Below, piece after piece: positions 1 through 8,529 of a stretch of 38,457 nucleotides of DNA. The notes under the pieces are model-generated. The model worked only from the letters and a program-made list of their open reading frames with translations. It was not told where the DNA came from and made no database searches. Positions within the stretch are counted from its first letter, which is position 1; each line of letters begins with the position of its first letter. Made by a program: the position numbers and the translations under genes. The stretch is taken from positions 1 through 38,457 of the forward strand of contig JAXMCE010000022.1 in assembly GCA_046349515.1 (NCBI GenBank), in the 5' to 3' direction. This DNA is from JBGPGW01 sp046349515 (GTDB lineage Bacteria; Pseudomonadota; Alphaproteobacteria; CADEGL01).

Positions 1-2010
1 TGTGCGCTCGATGTCGAGCGGATCGATTCGCACCACATCGGCCGGGTCCATGGTAGCCGGCGCAACAGCTACACGGCGGGCGTCGTCTGCGCCAAGGTGG
101 CGCGCTATGCCGAGCGCGTCCATCACCCGGACCGGCTGCGCGCGCCGCTGCGTCGCGTTGGGGAGAAGGGCGTCGGGCGCGCCGCCTTCGCGCCCATCGG
201 CTGGGATGACGCGCTCGACATCATTGCCGAGAAGCTGATCCGCATTGCGGACACCGACGGCAGCGAGGCCGTTTGGCCCTATTACTATGCCGGCACGATG
301 GGTTTCGTGCAGCGCGACGGCATCGAGCGCCTGCGTCATGTCATGCGCTATTCGCGCCAATACAACACGATCTGCGTCGCCTTGGCGGATGGCGGCTGGG
401 TCGCCGGGGTCGGGCAGAAGCGGGGGGTCGATTCGCGCGAGGTCGTCGAATCCGACCTCATCGTCGTTTGGGGCGGCAATCCGGTCTCGACCCAAGTCAA
501 CCTGATGAGCCACATCGCCCGAGCGCGGAAGACGCGCGGGGCGAAGCTCGTGGTGATCGACCCCTACCGGACGCCGACCGCCGAAGGTGCCGATCTGCAC
601 CTGCCCGTACGGCCCGGCACGGACGGTGCGCTCGCTTGCGCGGTCATGCACGTGCTGTTCAAGGAAGGCTTCGCCGATCGCGCCTATATGGCGAAATACA
701 CCGACGTGCCCGAGGAGTTGGCGCAGCACCTCAGCACGCGCACGCCCGAATGGGCGTCCGCCATCACGGGCCTGCCGGCCGCGGATATCACCGCCTTCGC
801 CCGCCTTTACGGTGCGACCAAGCGCAGCTACATCCGCGTGGGCTACGGTTTCTCGCGCACGCGCAACGGCTCGGCCCAGCTCCATGCCGTGTCCTGCCTG
901 CCGGCGGTGACCGGTGCCTGGCAGTACAAGGGCGGGGGCGCGATGTATGGGCAGAGCGGCCTCTATCAGCTCGATCGCTCCATGATCATGGGTCTCGACG
1001 CCATGGATCCGTCGATCCGGCGCCTCGACCAGTCGCGCATGGGCCCGATCCTCACCGGCGATCCGCGCGATATCGGCGCGGGACCGCCGGTCAAGGCGCT
1101 CTTCATCCAGAACACGAACCCCGTGGTCGTGTGTCCGGAATCGGCCAAGGTCCGCCAAGGCTTCATGCGCGAAGATTTGTTCGTCGCGGTCCACGAACAG
1201 TTCATGACGGACACGGCCGCCATGGCCGACATCGTGTTGCCGGCCACCACCTTCCTCGAGCACGACGACTTCTACACGGCGAGCGGCCATACCCACCTCC
1301 AGGTCGCGAAGAAGGTGATCGAGCCGCTCGAAGGAACGCGCTCGAACCACGACGTCATCTGCGCGCTCGCGAAGCGCCTCGGCGCCGAGCATCCGGGCTT
1401 TCGCATGACGGCGTGGGAGTTGATCGACTCCATGCTCAAGGCCTCGAAACTGCCCGACGCCGGCACGCTCCACGGCATGGGCGGGATCGACATGGCGCCG
1501 GATTTCGAAACAGCGCATTTCCTCAATGGCTTCCCGACCCCGGACGGCCGGTTCCATTTCCGGCCCGACTGGAGTGTCATTGGCAGCGAGTACGCGGCGA
1601 TGCCGCCCTTGCCGGACCACATGGCGGTGATCGACGAGGCGAGCAGTGCCAAGCCGTTCAGGCTCGTAACGGCGCCGGCCCGCAGCTACCTCAACACCAG
1701 CTTCACCGAAACGCCCGGCTCGATCGCGCGCGAGGGGCGGCCGACGGCGTTCATCCATCCGGCCGATTGCACGGCCATGGGGCTCGCCAAAGGCGACCGG
1801 GTGAGGGTCGGCAACGACCGCGGCTCGATCGTCGTGCATGCCGAGCCGCGCGAGGGCCAGCAGCGCGGCGTCATCGTGATCGAGAGCATCTGGCCGAATA
1901 CGGCGTTCGAGGAAGGCATCGGCGTCAACACGCTCGTCAGCGCCGATCCCGGTTATCCCGCAGGCGGTGCCGTCTTCCACGATACCGCCGTGTGGCTCAA
2001 GGCGGCCTGA
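1..2010 (+). CDS. Molybdopterin-dependent oxidoreductase, 5' end missing
   Basis: This is the C-terminal 669 residues of a DMSO-reductase-family molybdopterin enzyme. The frame is open from the first base, so the real start lies outside the window. The first codon is a Cys (CALDVE) and residue 30 is another (GVVCAKVARY). These fit the third and fourth ligands of the N-terminal 4Fe-4S cluster, the first two being outside. Later segments typical of the family are visible: a WGGNPVSTQ cofactor-binding stretch, QNTNPVVVCPE, the ADIVLPATTFLEHDD segment, and a C-terminal molydopterin-dinucleotide-binding domain (about residues 545-669, PARSYLNTSFTETPG). Family members transfer oxygen atoms or oxidise small organic substrates; the substrate cannot be read here. 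The next gene starts 2 bases after the stop, so co-transcription is likely. A GTG at 97 is an internal codon, not the start. Confidence 0.9.
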   Translation, partial: CALDVERIDSHHIGRVHGSRRNSYTAGVVCAKVARYAERVHHPDRLRAPLRRVGEKGVGRAAFAPIGWDDALDIIAEKLIRIADTDGSEAVWPYYYAGTMGFVQRDGIERLRHVMRYSRQYNTICVALADGGWVAGVGQKRGVDSREVVESDLIVVWGGNPVSTQVNLMSHIARARKTRGAKLVVIDPYRTPTAEGADLHLPVRPGTDGALACAVMHVLFKEGFADRAYMAKYTDVPEELAQHLSTRTPEWASAITGLPAADITAFARLYGATKRSYIRVGYGFSRTRNGSAQLHAVSCLPAVTGAWQYKGGGAMYGQSGLYQLDRSMIMGLDAMDPSIRRLDQSRMGPILTGDPRDIGAGPPVKALFIQNTNPVVVCPESAKVRQGFMREDLFVAVHEQFMTDTAAMADIVLPATTFLEHDDFYTASGHTHLQVAKKVIEPLEGTRSNHDVICALAKRLGAEHPGFRMTAWELIDSMLKASKLPDAGTLHGMGGIDMAPDFETAHFLNGFPTPDGRFHFRPDWSVIGSEYAAMPPLPDHMAVIDEASSAKPFRLVTAPARSYLNTSFTETPGSIAREGRPTAFIHPADCTAMGLAKGDRVRVGNDRGSIVVHAEPREGQQRGVIVIESIWPNTAFEEGIGVNTLVSADPGYPAGGAVFHDTAVWLKAA

Positions 2011-2012
2011 CC

Positions 2013-2885
2013 ATGGACGAGGGCCGCTCCGCCCGCGTCGTCGTCATCGGCAATGAGAAGGGCGGGTCGGGCAAGTCGACGATCGCCATTCATCTCACGA
2101 CGGCATTGCTGCGCGACGGATTCAAGGTCGGTTCGATCGACCTCGACACGCGCCAGGGGACGCTGACGCGCTTCGTCGACTATCGGCGGCGCTACCGGGC
2201 GCGGCGCGGCGTCGAGCTTCTGGTGCCGGAGCACGCCATCGTCGAGCCCAGCACGGAGACGCCCGCCGAGCGCGCGCGCGAGGACGAGCGCACCCGATTC
2301 CTCGGCGCGCTCGAAGGCATGCGCCGGCGCTGCGACTTCATCGTGATCGACACGCCCGGCAGCGACAGCCCTGTCTCCCAGCTCGCCCACTCCTATGCCG
2401 ATACGGTGGTGACGCCGCTCAATGACAGCTTCATCGACCTCGATGTGATCGCGCGCGTCGACGGCGACAGGATGGAGATTCTGCGGCCGAGCCACTACAG
2501 CGCGCTCGTCTGGGAACAGAAGAAGCAGCGTGCGGCCCGCGATCGCCATTCGATCGATTGGATCGTGCTCCGCAATCGGTTGTCGAACCTCAACGCGCGC
2601 AACAAGCGCATGATGGCCGACGTGCTGGAGAAGCTGTCGAAACGCCTCGGCTTCCGCATCGTGCCGGGTATCAGCGAGCGCGTCGTCTTTCGCGAGCTTT
2701 ACCTCAAGGGTCTGACGGTCTTCGACCTCCGCGAGCCGGGCGTCGACATTGCGCTCACCATGTCTCACGTGGCGGCGCGCCAGGAGCTGCGTGCCTTGAT
2801 CGAGGCGCTCGGCTTCGTGCGGCCGGCTGAACCGGCCGAGCCGGCCACGCCAACCGAGCCGACCGCCGCGGCGGCCGAGAGCTAG
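2013..2885 (+). CDS. mipZ: MipZ-type division-plane positioning ATPase (ParA/MinD superfamily)
   Basis: A 290-residue P-loop ATPase. The deviant Walker A motif (GNEKGGSGKST, residues 13-23, with the signature lysine K16 and the P-loop lysine K21) marks the ParA/MinD superfamily. IDTPGSD is the Walker B region. The segments TPLNDSFIDLD, SALVWEQKKQRA, DWIVLRNRLS and RVVFRELYLKGLTVFDL match the MipZ subfamily as I remember it, rather than plasmid ParA. In Caulobacter MipZ forms a gradient from the ParB-bound poles and inhibits FtsZ polymerisation away from midcell. The C-terminus here carries a Pro/Ala/Glu-rich tail (about 20 residues) that is probably disordered. The ATG follows the previous stop by 2 bases. 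The next gene begins 13 bases after its stop, so it probably heads the VWA/J-protein group. Confidence 0.9.
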   Translation: MDEGRSARVVVIGNEKGGSGKSTIAIHLTTALLRDGFKVGSIDLDTRQGTLTRFVDYRRRYRARRGVELLVPEHAIVEPSTETPAERAREDERTRFLGALEGMRRRCDFIVIDTPGSDSPVSQLAHSYADTVVTPLNDSFIDLDVIARVDGDRMEILRPSHYSALVWEQKKQRAARDRHSIDWIVLRNRLSNLNARNKRMMADVLEKLSKRLGFRIVPGISERVVFRELYLKGLTVFDLREPGVDIALTMSHVAARQELRALIEALGFVRPAEPAEPATPTEPTAAAAES

Positions 2886-2898
2886 GGGCGCGCCCGCG

Positions 2899-3615
2899 AT
2901 GACGAAGGACAAGGTTCCCGCCACCGCGACGCAAAGCCAGGTCGATGCCTTCCTGCGCAACCTTGCGCTGGCCCCGCGCCCTCAGCGCGCGGCCGGGACG
3001 TCGCGCGGGCGCCTCCTCTTCGCGATGGACGCGACCGCGAGCCGCGAGCCCAGCTGGGACCAAGCCTGCGAGATCCAGGGCGACATGTTCCTCGAGACGG
3101 CGGCCCTCGGTGGGCTCGACGTGCAGCTCGTCTATTATCGGGGATTCCGCGAGTTCAAGGCGACGCCGTGGGTCGACAGCTCGGCCAAGTTGGTCCGCGC
3201 CATGACCGGCGTCGCGTGCCGGGGCGGCCAGACCCAGATCGGCCGCGTCCTCGGTCACGCGATCGCCGAGACCGGGCGGCGGCGCATCAATGCCCTCGTC
3301 TTCGTCGGCGACAGCCTCGAGGAGGAACTGGACCAACTCTGTCAGTCCGCTGGCGAGCTGGGATTGCTCGGCGTTCCGGTTTTCGTCTTCCACGAAGGCA
3401 ATGACGAAATGGCGGCCCACGGCTTCCGCGAAATCGCGCGCCTGTCGGGCGGCGCCTATTGTCCGTTCGATTCGTCGAGCGCGAAGCAGTTGCGCGACCT
3501 TCTCTCGGCGGTCGCGGTCTTCGCGGCCGGAGGCCGCAAGGCGCTCGAGGATTATGGCCGCAAGAAGGGCGGCGTGGTGCTTCGCCTGACGCACGGCATG
3601 CGCGGACGTCCATGA
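2899..3615 (+). CDS. von Willebrand factor A (VWA) domain protein
   Basis: A 238-residue soluble protein with no signal peptide. A VWA/Rossmann-like fold starts near residue 38. FAMDATAS gives a MIDAS-like metal site (D44-x-T46-x-S48, a DxTxS variant of DxSxS). A later Thr (GGQTQIGRVL) and Asp (VFVGDSLEEE) are candidates for the remaining ligands. The ending SGGAYCPFDSSSAKQLRDLLSAVAVFAAGG is typical of VWA proteins. Its stop codon overlaps the ATG of the following membrane J-protein (ATGA), which implies translational coupling and perhaps a physical partnership. VWA domains usually mediate metal-dependent protein-protein contacts; the partner is unknown. The conserved fold and tight placement after mipZ are seen directly; any division-related role is inference. 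Confidence 0.8.
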   Translation: MTKDKVPATATQSQVDAFLRNLALAPRPQRAAGTSRGRLLFAMDATASREPSWDQACEIQGDMFLETAALGGLDVQLVYYRGFREFKATPWVDSSAKLVRAMTGVACRGGQTQIGRVLGHAIAETGRRRINALVFVGDSLEEELDQLCQSAGELGLLGVPVFVFHEGNDEMAAHGFREIARLSGGAYCPFDSSSAKQLRDLLSAVAVFAAGGRKALEDYGRKKGGVVLRLTHGMRGRP

Positions 3616-4301
3616 TCTACCTCGTCGTCGGCGGGGTGGTGGCCATCGCGCTTTTCTTGTTGGTGCGCTGGTTCGTCGCCGCCGATGTGAGACAGGTTGC
3701 GAAGGTCCTGCGATGGACAGGTGTTGTCCTGGCCGCGGTGTTCGCGCTTTTTCTCATTCTCACCGGCCGTTGGGCGCTGCTGATTCCCATCGCGGGCGCC
3801 GTTGCCCTGGCCTTCTCTCGCCTCCATGCCGGCAGGTCGCGGGGCGGACTGTTCAGCCGGGGCAAGACCTCTTCCGTCGAGACGCGATTTCTCCGGCTGT
3901 CGCTCGACCATGACAGCGGCGCCATGACGGGCATCGTGCGCGAAGGGCCGCATGCGGGCGACATCGGACGTCTGAGCCTCCAAGATCTTCTCGACCTACT
4001 CGACCGGTGCCGGGGCGAGGATCCCCGATCGGTCCAACTCCTCGAGGCCTATCTCGATCGTGAACATCCGGATTGGCGGGACAAATCCGCTGCGGACTCC
4101 GGGGAGAGGCCGCCCCCAGGCCGCACGGGCATGACGCGGGAGGAGGCGTTTCGCATTCTCGGAATCGACTCGGACGCGAGCGAGGAGCAGATTCGCGACG
4201 CCCATCGCCGCTTGATGGGCAAGCTTCATCCCGACCGCGGTGGTTCCGACTACCTCGCGGCGCAGATCAACCAGGCCAAGGATCTTCTCCTCGGGGGCTG
4301 A
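3612..4301 (+). CDS. Membrane-anchored J-domain (DnaJ/TIM14-like) protein
   Basis: A 229-residue protein. The N-terminus has three hydrophobic segments (about residues 2-22, 35-51 and 54-69). A soluble linker follows, then a C-terminal J domain (about 174-229) with the HPD motif at 206-208 (KLHPDRGG), which stimulates the ATPase of a DnaK-type Hsp70. This layout, membrane segments first and a short J domain last, resembles mitochondrial TIM14/Pam18 rather than housekeeping DnaJ: there is no Gly/Phe region and no zinc-binding cysteine repeats. The ATG at 3612 overlaps the TGA of the VWA gene. A longer frame upstream lies in the VWA coding region and is rejected. The likely role is recruiting Hsp70 to the inner membrane; the client is unknown. 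Confidence 0.85.
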   Translation: MIYLVVGGVVAIALFLLVRWFVAADVRQVAKVLRWTGVVLAAVFALFLILTGRWALLIPIAGAVALAFSRLHAGRSRGGLFSRGKTSSVETRFLRLSLDHDSGAMTGIVREGPHAGDIGRLSLQDLLDLLDRCRGEDPRSVQLLEAYLDREHPDWRDKSAADSGERPPPGRTGMTREEAFRILGIDSDASEEQIRDAHRRLMGKLHPDRGGSDYLAAQINQAKDLLLGG

Positions 4302-4399
4302 GGCGCGGGTTGCGCGACCCAAGGGCCCATGGCAGAAAGACCCGCCTCGGGATGGGCGCGGCGGGCGCCGCCGTCCCGGTCACGATGGAACGAGGGCCG

Positions 4400-5293
4400 A
4401 TGACAAAACCCGTACGCAAGGCGATCTTTCCCGTGGCCGGCCTCGGGACGCGATTCCTGCCGGCCACCAAGGCCATGCCGAAAGAGATGCTGCCCGTCGT
4501 CGACAAGCCCCTCATTCAATATGCGGTCGAGGAAGCGCGGGAAGCCGGCATCGAGGAATTCATCTTCGTCACCGGCCGTGGCAAGAACGCCATCGAGGAT
4601 CATTTCGACTTCAGCTACGAGCTCGACCGAGTCCTCACCGATCGCGGGCGGGCGAAGGATTTGGAAACCGCCCGCTCGATGATGATGGCGCCGGGCCAGC
4701 TCACCTATCTCCGCCAGCAGGAGCCGCTTGGCCTCGGACACGCCGTGTGGTGCGCGCGCCACCTCGTGGAGGACGAGCCGTTCGCCGTGCTGCTGGCCGA
4801 CGACCTCGTGCTCTCGAAGACTCCGTGCCTCGCCCAGATGTGCGCGGCCTATCAAGGCGGTCACCTCATCGCGGCGATGGATGTGCCGCGCGACCACGTC
4901 TCGCGCTACGGCGTCCTCGACATCGCGAAGGACGACGGACGCCTCGTGAGCGTCAAGGGCATGGTCGAGAAACCGGCGCCCAAGGACGCGCCGTCGACCC
5001 TGTGCGTGATTGGCCGCTACATCCTCGATCCGGGTGTTTTCGCGATCCTGTCCGAGAAGCAGCAGGGTGCGGGCGGCGAGATCCAGCTGACCGATGCGCT
5101 CGCGCGCATGATCGGCAAGGTCCCGTTCCACGGCTACCGCTTCGAAGGCACGCGCTTCGACTGCGGCGACAAAGTCGGATTCTTCGAGGCCAATGTCGCC
5201 TTCGCTCTCGCGCGACCCGATCTGGGCGCCAGCGTGCGCGGCGTTCTTGAGACGTATGCGGCGCGGGCCAAGGGCGCGCCGTCTGCGCGCTGA
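4400..5293 (+). CDS. galU: UTP-glucose-1-phosphate uridylyltransferase
   Basis: A 297-residue nucleotidyltransferase that makes UDP-glucose from UTP and glucose-1-phosphate. The GalU signature GLGTRFLPATKAMPKEMLPVVDKP lies at the N-terminus and includes the nucleotide-binding loop and catalytic Lys/Arg residues. LGLGHAVWCA, LLADDL, MVEKP and GGEIQLTDAL are further family motifs, and the length is typical. I chose ATG 4400 because GAGGG sits about 6 bases upstream; an in-frame ATG at 4385 would add five residues (MERGP) with no better ribosome site. The next gene is UDP-glucose dehydrogenase, which consumes its product, so the pair feeds UDP-glucuronate and other envelope sugars. Confidence 0.95.
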   Translation: MTKPVRKAIFPVAGLGTRFLPATKAMPKEMLPVVDKPLIQYAVEEAREAGIEEFIFVTGRGKNAIEDHFDFSYELDRVLTDRGRAKDLETARSMMMAPGQLTYLRQQEPLGLGHAVWCARHLVEDEPFAVLLADDLVLSKTPCLAQMCAAYQGGHLIAAMDVPRDHVSRYGVLDIAKDDGRLVSVKGMVEKPAPKDAPSTLCVIGRYILDPGVFAILSEKQQGAGGEIQLTDALARMIGKVPFHGYRFEGTRFDCGDKVGFFEANVAFALARPDLGASVRGVLETYAARAKGAPSAR

Positions 5294-5311
5294 CGGGGCC
5301 GGACCTCTCCC

Positions 5312-6637
5312 ATGCGCATTGCGATGATTGGCGCCGGATATGTCGGCCTGGTCTCGGGCGCGTGCTTGTCGGAGTTCGGGCACGACGTCATCTGCGTCGA
5401 GAAGGATGCGGCGAAGCTCGCGCGCCTCAAGAGCGGGGAGGCGCCGATCTACGAGCCGGGCCTCGAGCCGCTCATGGCGACGAACCTGCGCGCGGGCCGC
5501 CTGTCCTTCACCGGCGACATCGCCGGCGCGGTCGACAAGGCGGAGGCCGTCTTCATCGCGGTCGGCACGCCAAGCCGGCGCGGCGACGGGCACGCGGATT
5601 TGAGCTACGTCTACGCTGCTGCCCGCGAGATCGCCGCGGCACTGACGGGTTATGCGGTCATCGTCACCAAATCGACCGTGCCGGTCGGCACGAGCCGCGA
5701 GATCGCCCGCATCATCCGCGAGACGCGGCCAGATGCCTCCTTCGACATGGCGTCCAATCCCGAGTTCCTTCGCGAAGGCTCGGCTATCGGCGACTTCATG
5801 CGGCCCGACCGCGTCGTCATCGGCACCGAGTCGGAGCGCGCGCGCGACATCCTTCGCGCCATCTACCGTCCGCTCTACCTCATCGAGACGCCGATCCTTT
5901 TCACGACGCTCGAGACCTCGGAGCTCGTCAAATACGCGGCCAACGCGTTTCTTGCGACCAAGATCACCTTCATCAACGAGATCGCCGATGCCTGCGAACG
6001 CCTTGGCGCCGACGTCCATGACGTCGCGCGCGGCATGGGGCTCGATGGCCGTATCGGCCGCAAGTTTCTCCACCCCGGGCCCGGCTATGGCGGCTCGTGC
6101 TTCCCCAAGGACACGATCGCGCTCGCCCGCACGGCCAGGGAAGCGGGCGCGCCTGTCCGCATCGTCGAGACGGTCGCGGAGGTGAACGAGGCGCGCAAGC
6201 GTCAGATGGTCGAGAAGATCGTCGAGGCCTGCGGCGGATCCGTGCGGGGGCGGACCATTGCGGTGCTGGGCCTTACCTTCAAGCCCAATACCGACGACAT
6301 GCGCGATGCGCCGAGCCTCGTCATTGTTCCCGGTCTCGTCGCGGGCGGTGCTGTGGTGCGGGCTTTCGATCCGGCCGGGATGACGGAAGCGAGGAAGATG
6401 CTCGATGGCGTCACCTGGTGCACCGATGCCTATCACGCCATGGAGGGGGCGGACGCGGTCGTCATCATCACCGAGTGGAACGAATTCCGCGCCCTCGACC
6501 TTGCGCGCGCGAAGGCGCTCCTGCGCCGGCCGGTCTTCATCGACCTTCGCAACATCTACAATCCGCGCGAAATGGCCGCGCTCGGGTTCGACTACCGCTC
6601 GATCGGCCGGCCGTCGCGGCCCGCCTCAGGAGGCTAA
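5312..6637 (+). CDS. ugd: UDP-glucose 6-dehydrogenase
   Basis: A 441-residue cytoplasmic enzyme that oxidises UDP-glucose to UDP-glucuronate with two NAD+. The N-terminal Rossmann motif is GAGYVG (residues 7-12). The catalytic cysteine is C263 in PGYGGSCFPKD, with the usual GPGYGG loop. TKSTVPVGTS, SNPEFLREG and LGLTFKPNTDDMRDAPS are family motifs covering the NAD, linker and UDP-binding domains. The length is normal for the bacterial UDP-glucose/GDP-mannose dehydrogenase family. The end (PSRPASGG) is a short low-complexity tail. It starts 18 bases after galU and is followed after one base by the mutase gene, so the three form a sugar-nucleotide operon. Confidence 0.93.
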   Translation: MRIAMIGAGYVGLVSGACLSEFGHDVICVEKDAAKLARLKSGEAPIYEPGLEPLMATNLRAGRLSFTGDIAGAVDKAEAVFIAVGTPSRRGDGHADLSYVYAAAREIAAALTGYAVIVTKSTVPVGTSREIARIIRETRPDASFDMASNPEFLREGSAIGDFMRPDRVVIGTESERARDILRAIYRPLYLIETPILFTTLETSELVKYAANAFLATKITFINEIADACERLGADVHDVARGMGLDGRIGRKFLHPGPGYGGSCFPKDTIALARTAREAGAPVRIVETVAEVNEARKRQMVEKIVEACGGSVRGRTIAVLGLTFKPNTDDMRDAPSLVIVPGLVAGGAVVRAFDPAGMTEARKMLDGVTWCTDAYHAMEGADAVVIITEWNEFRALDLARAKALLRRPVFIDLRNIYNPREMAALGFDYRSIGRPSRPASGG

Positions 6638-6638
6638 G

Positions 6639-8021
6639 ATGGCGATGGGTCACCGTTTTCATCCGACGATCCTCCGCGAATATGACGTCCGGGGCGTCGT
6701 GGGAGAGACGCTCTCGCCCGAGGACGCGCGCGCGCTCGGGCGCGCCTTCGGCACGGTGACGCGCCGCGAGGGCGGCAGGCGCGTCGCCGTCGGTTACGAC
6801 GGGCGCGAAAGCTCGCCGGTCCTCGAGGCGGCACTGATCGAGGGTCTTCGGGCCGCCGGTACTGATGTGATCGCGATCGGCCTTGGGCCGACGCCCATGC
6901 TCTATTTCGCGGTCAAGCACCTGGGCGCGGATGCCGGCATGATGGTGACGGGCTCGCACAACCCGCCCCATTACAACGGCTTCAAGATGCTCGGCCGCGG
7001 CGGCGCATTCTACGGCCAAGCCATCCGGGCGCTTGGCGAGCTCGCTGCCGGGGGCGCCTTCGCCGAGGGGGCAGGCTCTCTCGCGCATACGCCGGTCTTC
7101 GAGGCCTATGTCGAGCGCCTGCTCAAGGATTACGACGGTAGCCGGCCGCTCGCGGTCGGCTGGGACGCGGGCAACGGCGCGGCGGGGGCGGCTATGGCCT
7201 CGCTCGCGGCACGCCTGCCGGGCCGGCACGTCTTGCTCTTCGAGGAGATCGATGGCCGCTTCCCCAACCATCACCCGGATCCGACCGTCCTCGAGAACTT
7301 GAAGCAGCTCCAGCAAACGGTGGCGAAGGAACGGCTCGACCTTGGCATCGCCTTCGATGGCGATGGCGACCGGATCGGCGTGATCGACGGCGAGGGCCGC
7401 GTGCTCTGGGGCGACCAGATCATGATGCTCCTCGCGCGCGACGTGCTGGCGGCGCGGCCGGGTGCCACCATCATCGCCGACGTCAAGGCCAGCCAGGCGC
7501 TGTTCGACGAGGTGGCGCGGCTCGGGGGCACGCCGCTCATGTGGCGGACCGGACATTCGCTCATCAAGGCCAAGATGGCCGAGCTCGGCGCGCCGCTCGC
7601 GGGTGAGATGAGCGGGCATCTCTTCTTCGCTGACCGTTATTACGGCTACGACGATGCGCTCTACGCGGCGGTGCGCGTGCTCGGCGTGGTCAGCCGGTCA
7701 GGCAAGAGCCTCGCAGCGCTTCGCGACGAGTTGCCCCGCATGGTCAACACGCCGGAGCTGCGCTTTCCCTGTGATGAGGCTCGGAAGTTCCGCGTTATCG
7801 ACGAGGTCAAGGCCCGCCTCGTCGCGGCACAGGCCAAGGTCAATGACGTGGACGGGGTGCGCGTCGACACGGCCGATGGATGGTGGCTGCTGCGCGCCTC
7901 CAATACGCAGGACGTTCTTGTCGCGCGTTGCGAGGCGCGCACGGCCGAAGGCCTCGAGCGTCTCAAGCGAACGCTGGTGGACGAGGTGACGCGGAGCGGC
8001 GTCGAGCCGCCGGCTCTCTGA
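6639..8021 (+). CDS. Phosphomannomutase/phosphoglucomutase (alpha-D-phosphohexomutase family)
   Basis: A 460-residue enzyme that interconverts hexose 6- and 1-phosphates. The phosphoserine loop is TGSHNPPHYNG with S106. The metal-binding loop is DGDGDR (from D240), and the sugar-binding loop is GEMSGHLFF. LRASNTQDVLVARCEA near the C-terminus is the phosphate-binding domain. All four domains are present and the length matches AlgC-type PMM/PGM. ATG 6639 was chosen because AGGAGG sits about 7 bases upstream and the upstream frame is only the shadow of ugd. It lies one base after ugd and supplies glucose-1-phosphate to GalU or mannose-1-phosphate to GDP-mannose synthesis. Which substrate predominates cannot be decided from sequence. 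Confidence 0.92.
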   Translation: MAMGHRFHPTILREYDVRGVVGETLSPEDARALGRAFGTVTRREGGRRVAVGYDGRESSPVLEAALIEGLRAAGTDVIAIGLGPTPMLYFAVKHLGADAGMMVTGSHNPPHYNGFKMLGRGGAFYGQAIRALGELAAGGAFAEGAGSLAHTPVFEAYVERLLKDYDGSRPLAVGWDAGNGAAGAAMASLAARLPGRHVLLFEEIDGRFPNHHPDPTVLENLKQLQQTVAKERLDLGIAFDGDGDRIGVIDGEGRVLWGDQIMMLLARDVLAARPGATIIADVKASQALFDEVARLGGTPLMWRTGHSLIKAKMAELGAPLAGEMSGHLFFADRYYGYDDALYAAVRVLGVVSRSGKSLAALRDELPRMVNTPELRFPCDEARKFRVIDEVKARLVAAQAKVNDVDGVRVDTADGWWLLRASNTQDVLVARCEARTAEGLERLKRTLVDEVTRSGVEPPAL

Positions 8022-8043
8022 GGGGTCGAAGCGGAGCTCGCCG

Positions 8044-8529
8044 GTGGCGCGGTTCTTCTTCTACGGCACGCTTCTCGACGCGGCGGTCCAGCGCATCGTC
8101 TTTGGCCGCGGGATCGCCGCGGAGACGATGCGGGCGGCCGTGCTCGAGAATTTCCGGCCCGCCCGCGCGCGCGGCGTGCGCTACCCGATCCTCGTCTCGC
8201 GTCTCGGCGCGAGGACGGAGGGAATGCTCGTGGCCGGTCTTTCCGATTGGGACGTGGCGCGCCTCGTCTACTACGAAGACGCGGGCTACACGATGCAGGA
8301 GGTTCCGGTCAGGGTCGCGCCGGGCCGGACGACGAACGCGTGGGTCTTTATCCCGAGCCGGCGGATGGTGGCGCTCCCCACTGATTGGTCGCTCGCGGAC
8401 TGGCAGCGACGACACAAACCGCAGGATCTTCCGGCCATTGTCGAGATGATGCGCGCCTTCCCGGGGCCCGGGCGGCTCAGCGCGTTCCGACGCTGGCGCG
8501 CGAGGCGTGGGACGCTGGTTGACGCCTAG
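8044..8529 (+). CDS. Gamma-glutamylcyclotransferase-like (AIG2 fold) protein
   Basis: A 161-residue protein starting with GTG (MARFFFYGTLLD). The N-terminal FFYGTL motif is the substrate-binding loop of the gamma-glutamylcyclotransferase/AIG2 fold. LVYYEDAGYTMQEVPVRV provides the conserved acidic residue (in YYEDAGY) where the catalytic Glu is expected. The family covers cyclotransferases acting on gamma-glutamyl amines and peptides, and also many uncharacterised members, so the substrate is open. It starts 22 bases after the mutase and could be the last gene of that operon. Its TAG overlaps the stop codon of the convergent carboxypeptidase gene within one CTAG. Confidence 0.75.
   Translation: MARFFFYGTLLDAAVQRIVFGRGIAAETMRAAVLENFRPARARGVRYPILVSRLGARTEGMLVAGLSDWDVARLVYYEDAGYTMQEVPVRVAPGRTTNAWVFIPSRRMVALPTDWSLADWQRRHKPQDLPAIVEMMRAFPGPGRLSAFRRWRARRGTLVDA

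Noticed and set aside
273..2010. A second plus-strand frame through the molybdopterin oxidoreductase gene running into mipZ
   Set aside because: The upstream part is an out-of-frame shadow of the oxidoreductase; only the portion from 2013 is the real mipZ gene.
4250..6436. A 728-codon open frame on the minus strand opposite galU and ugd
   Set aside because: It is antisense to two well-recognised genes, is Arg/Ala/Asp-rich without any domain, and arises from the high third-position GC of the plus strand.
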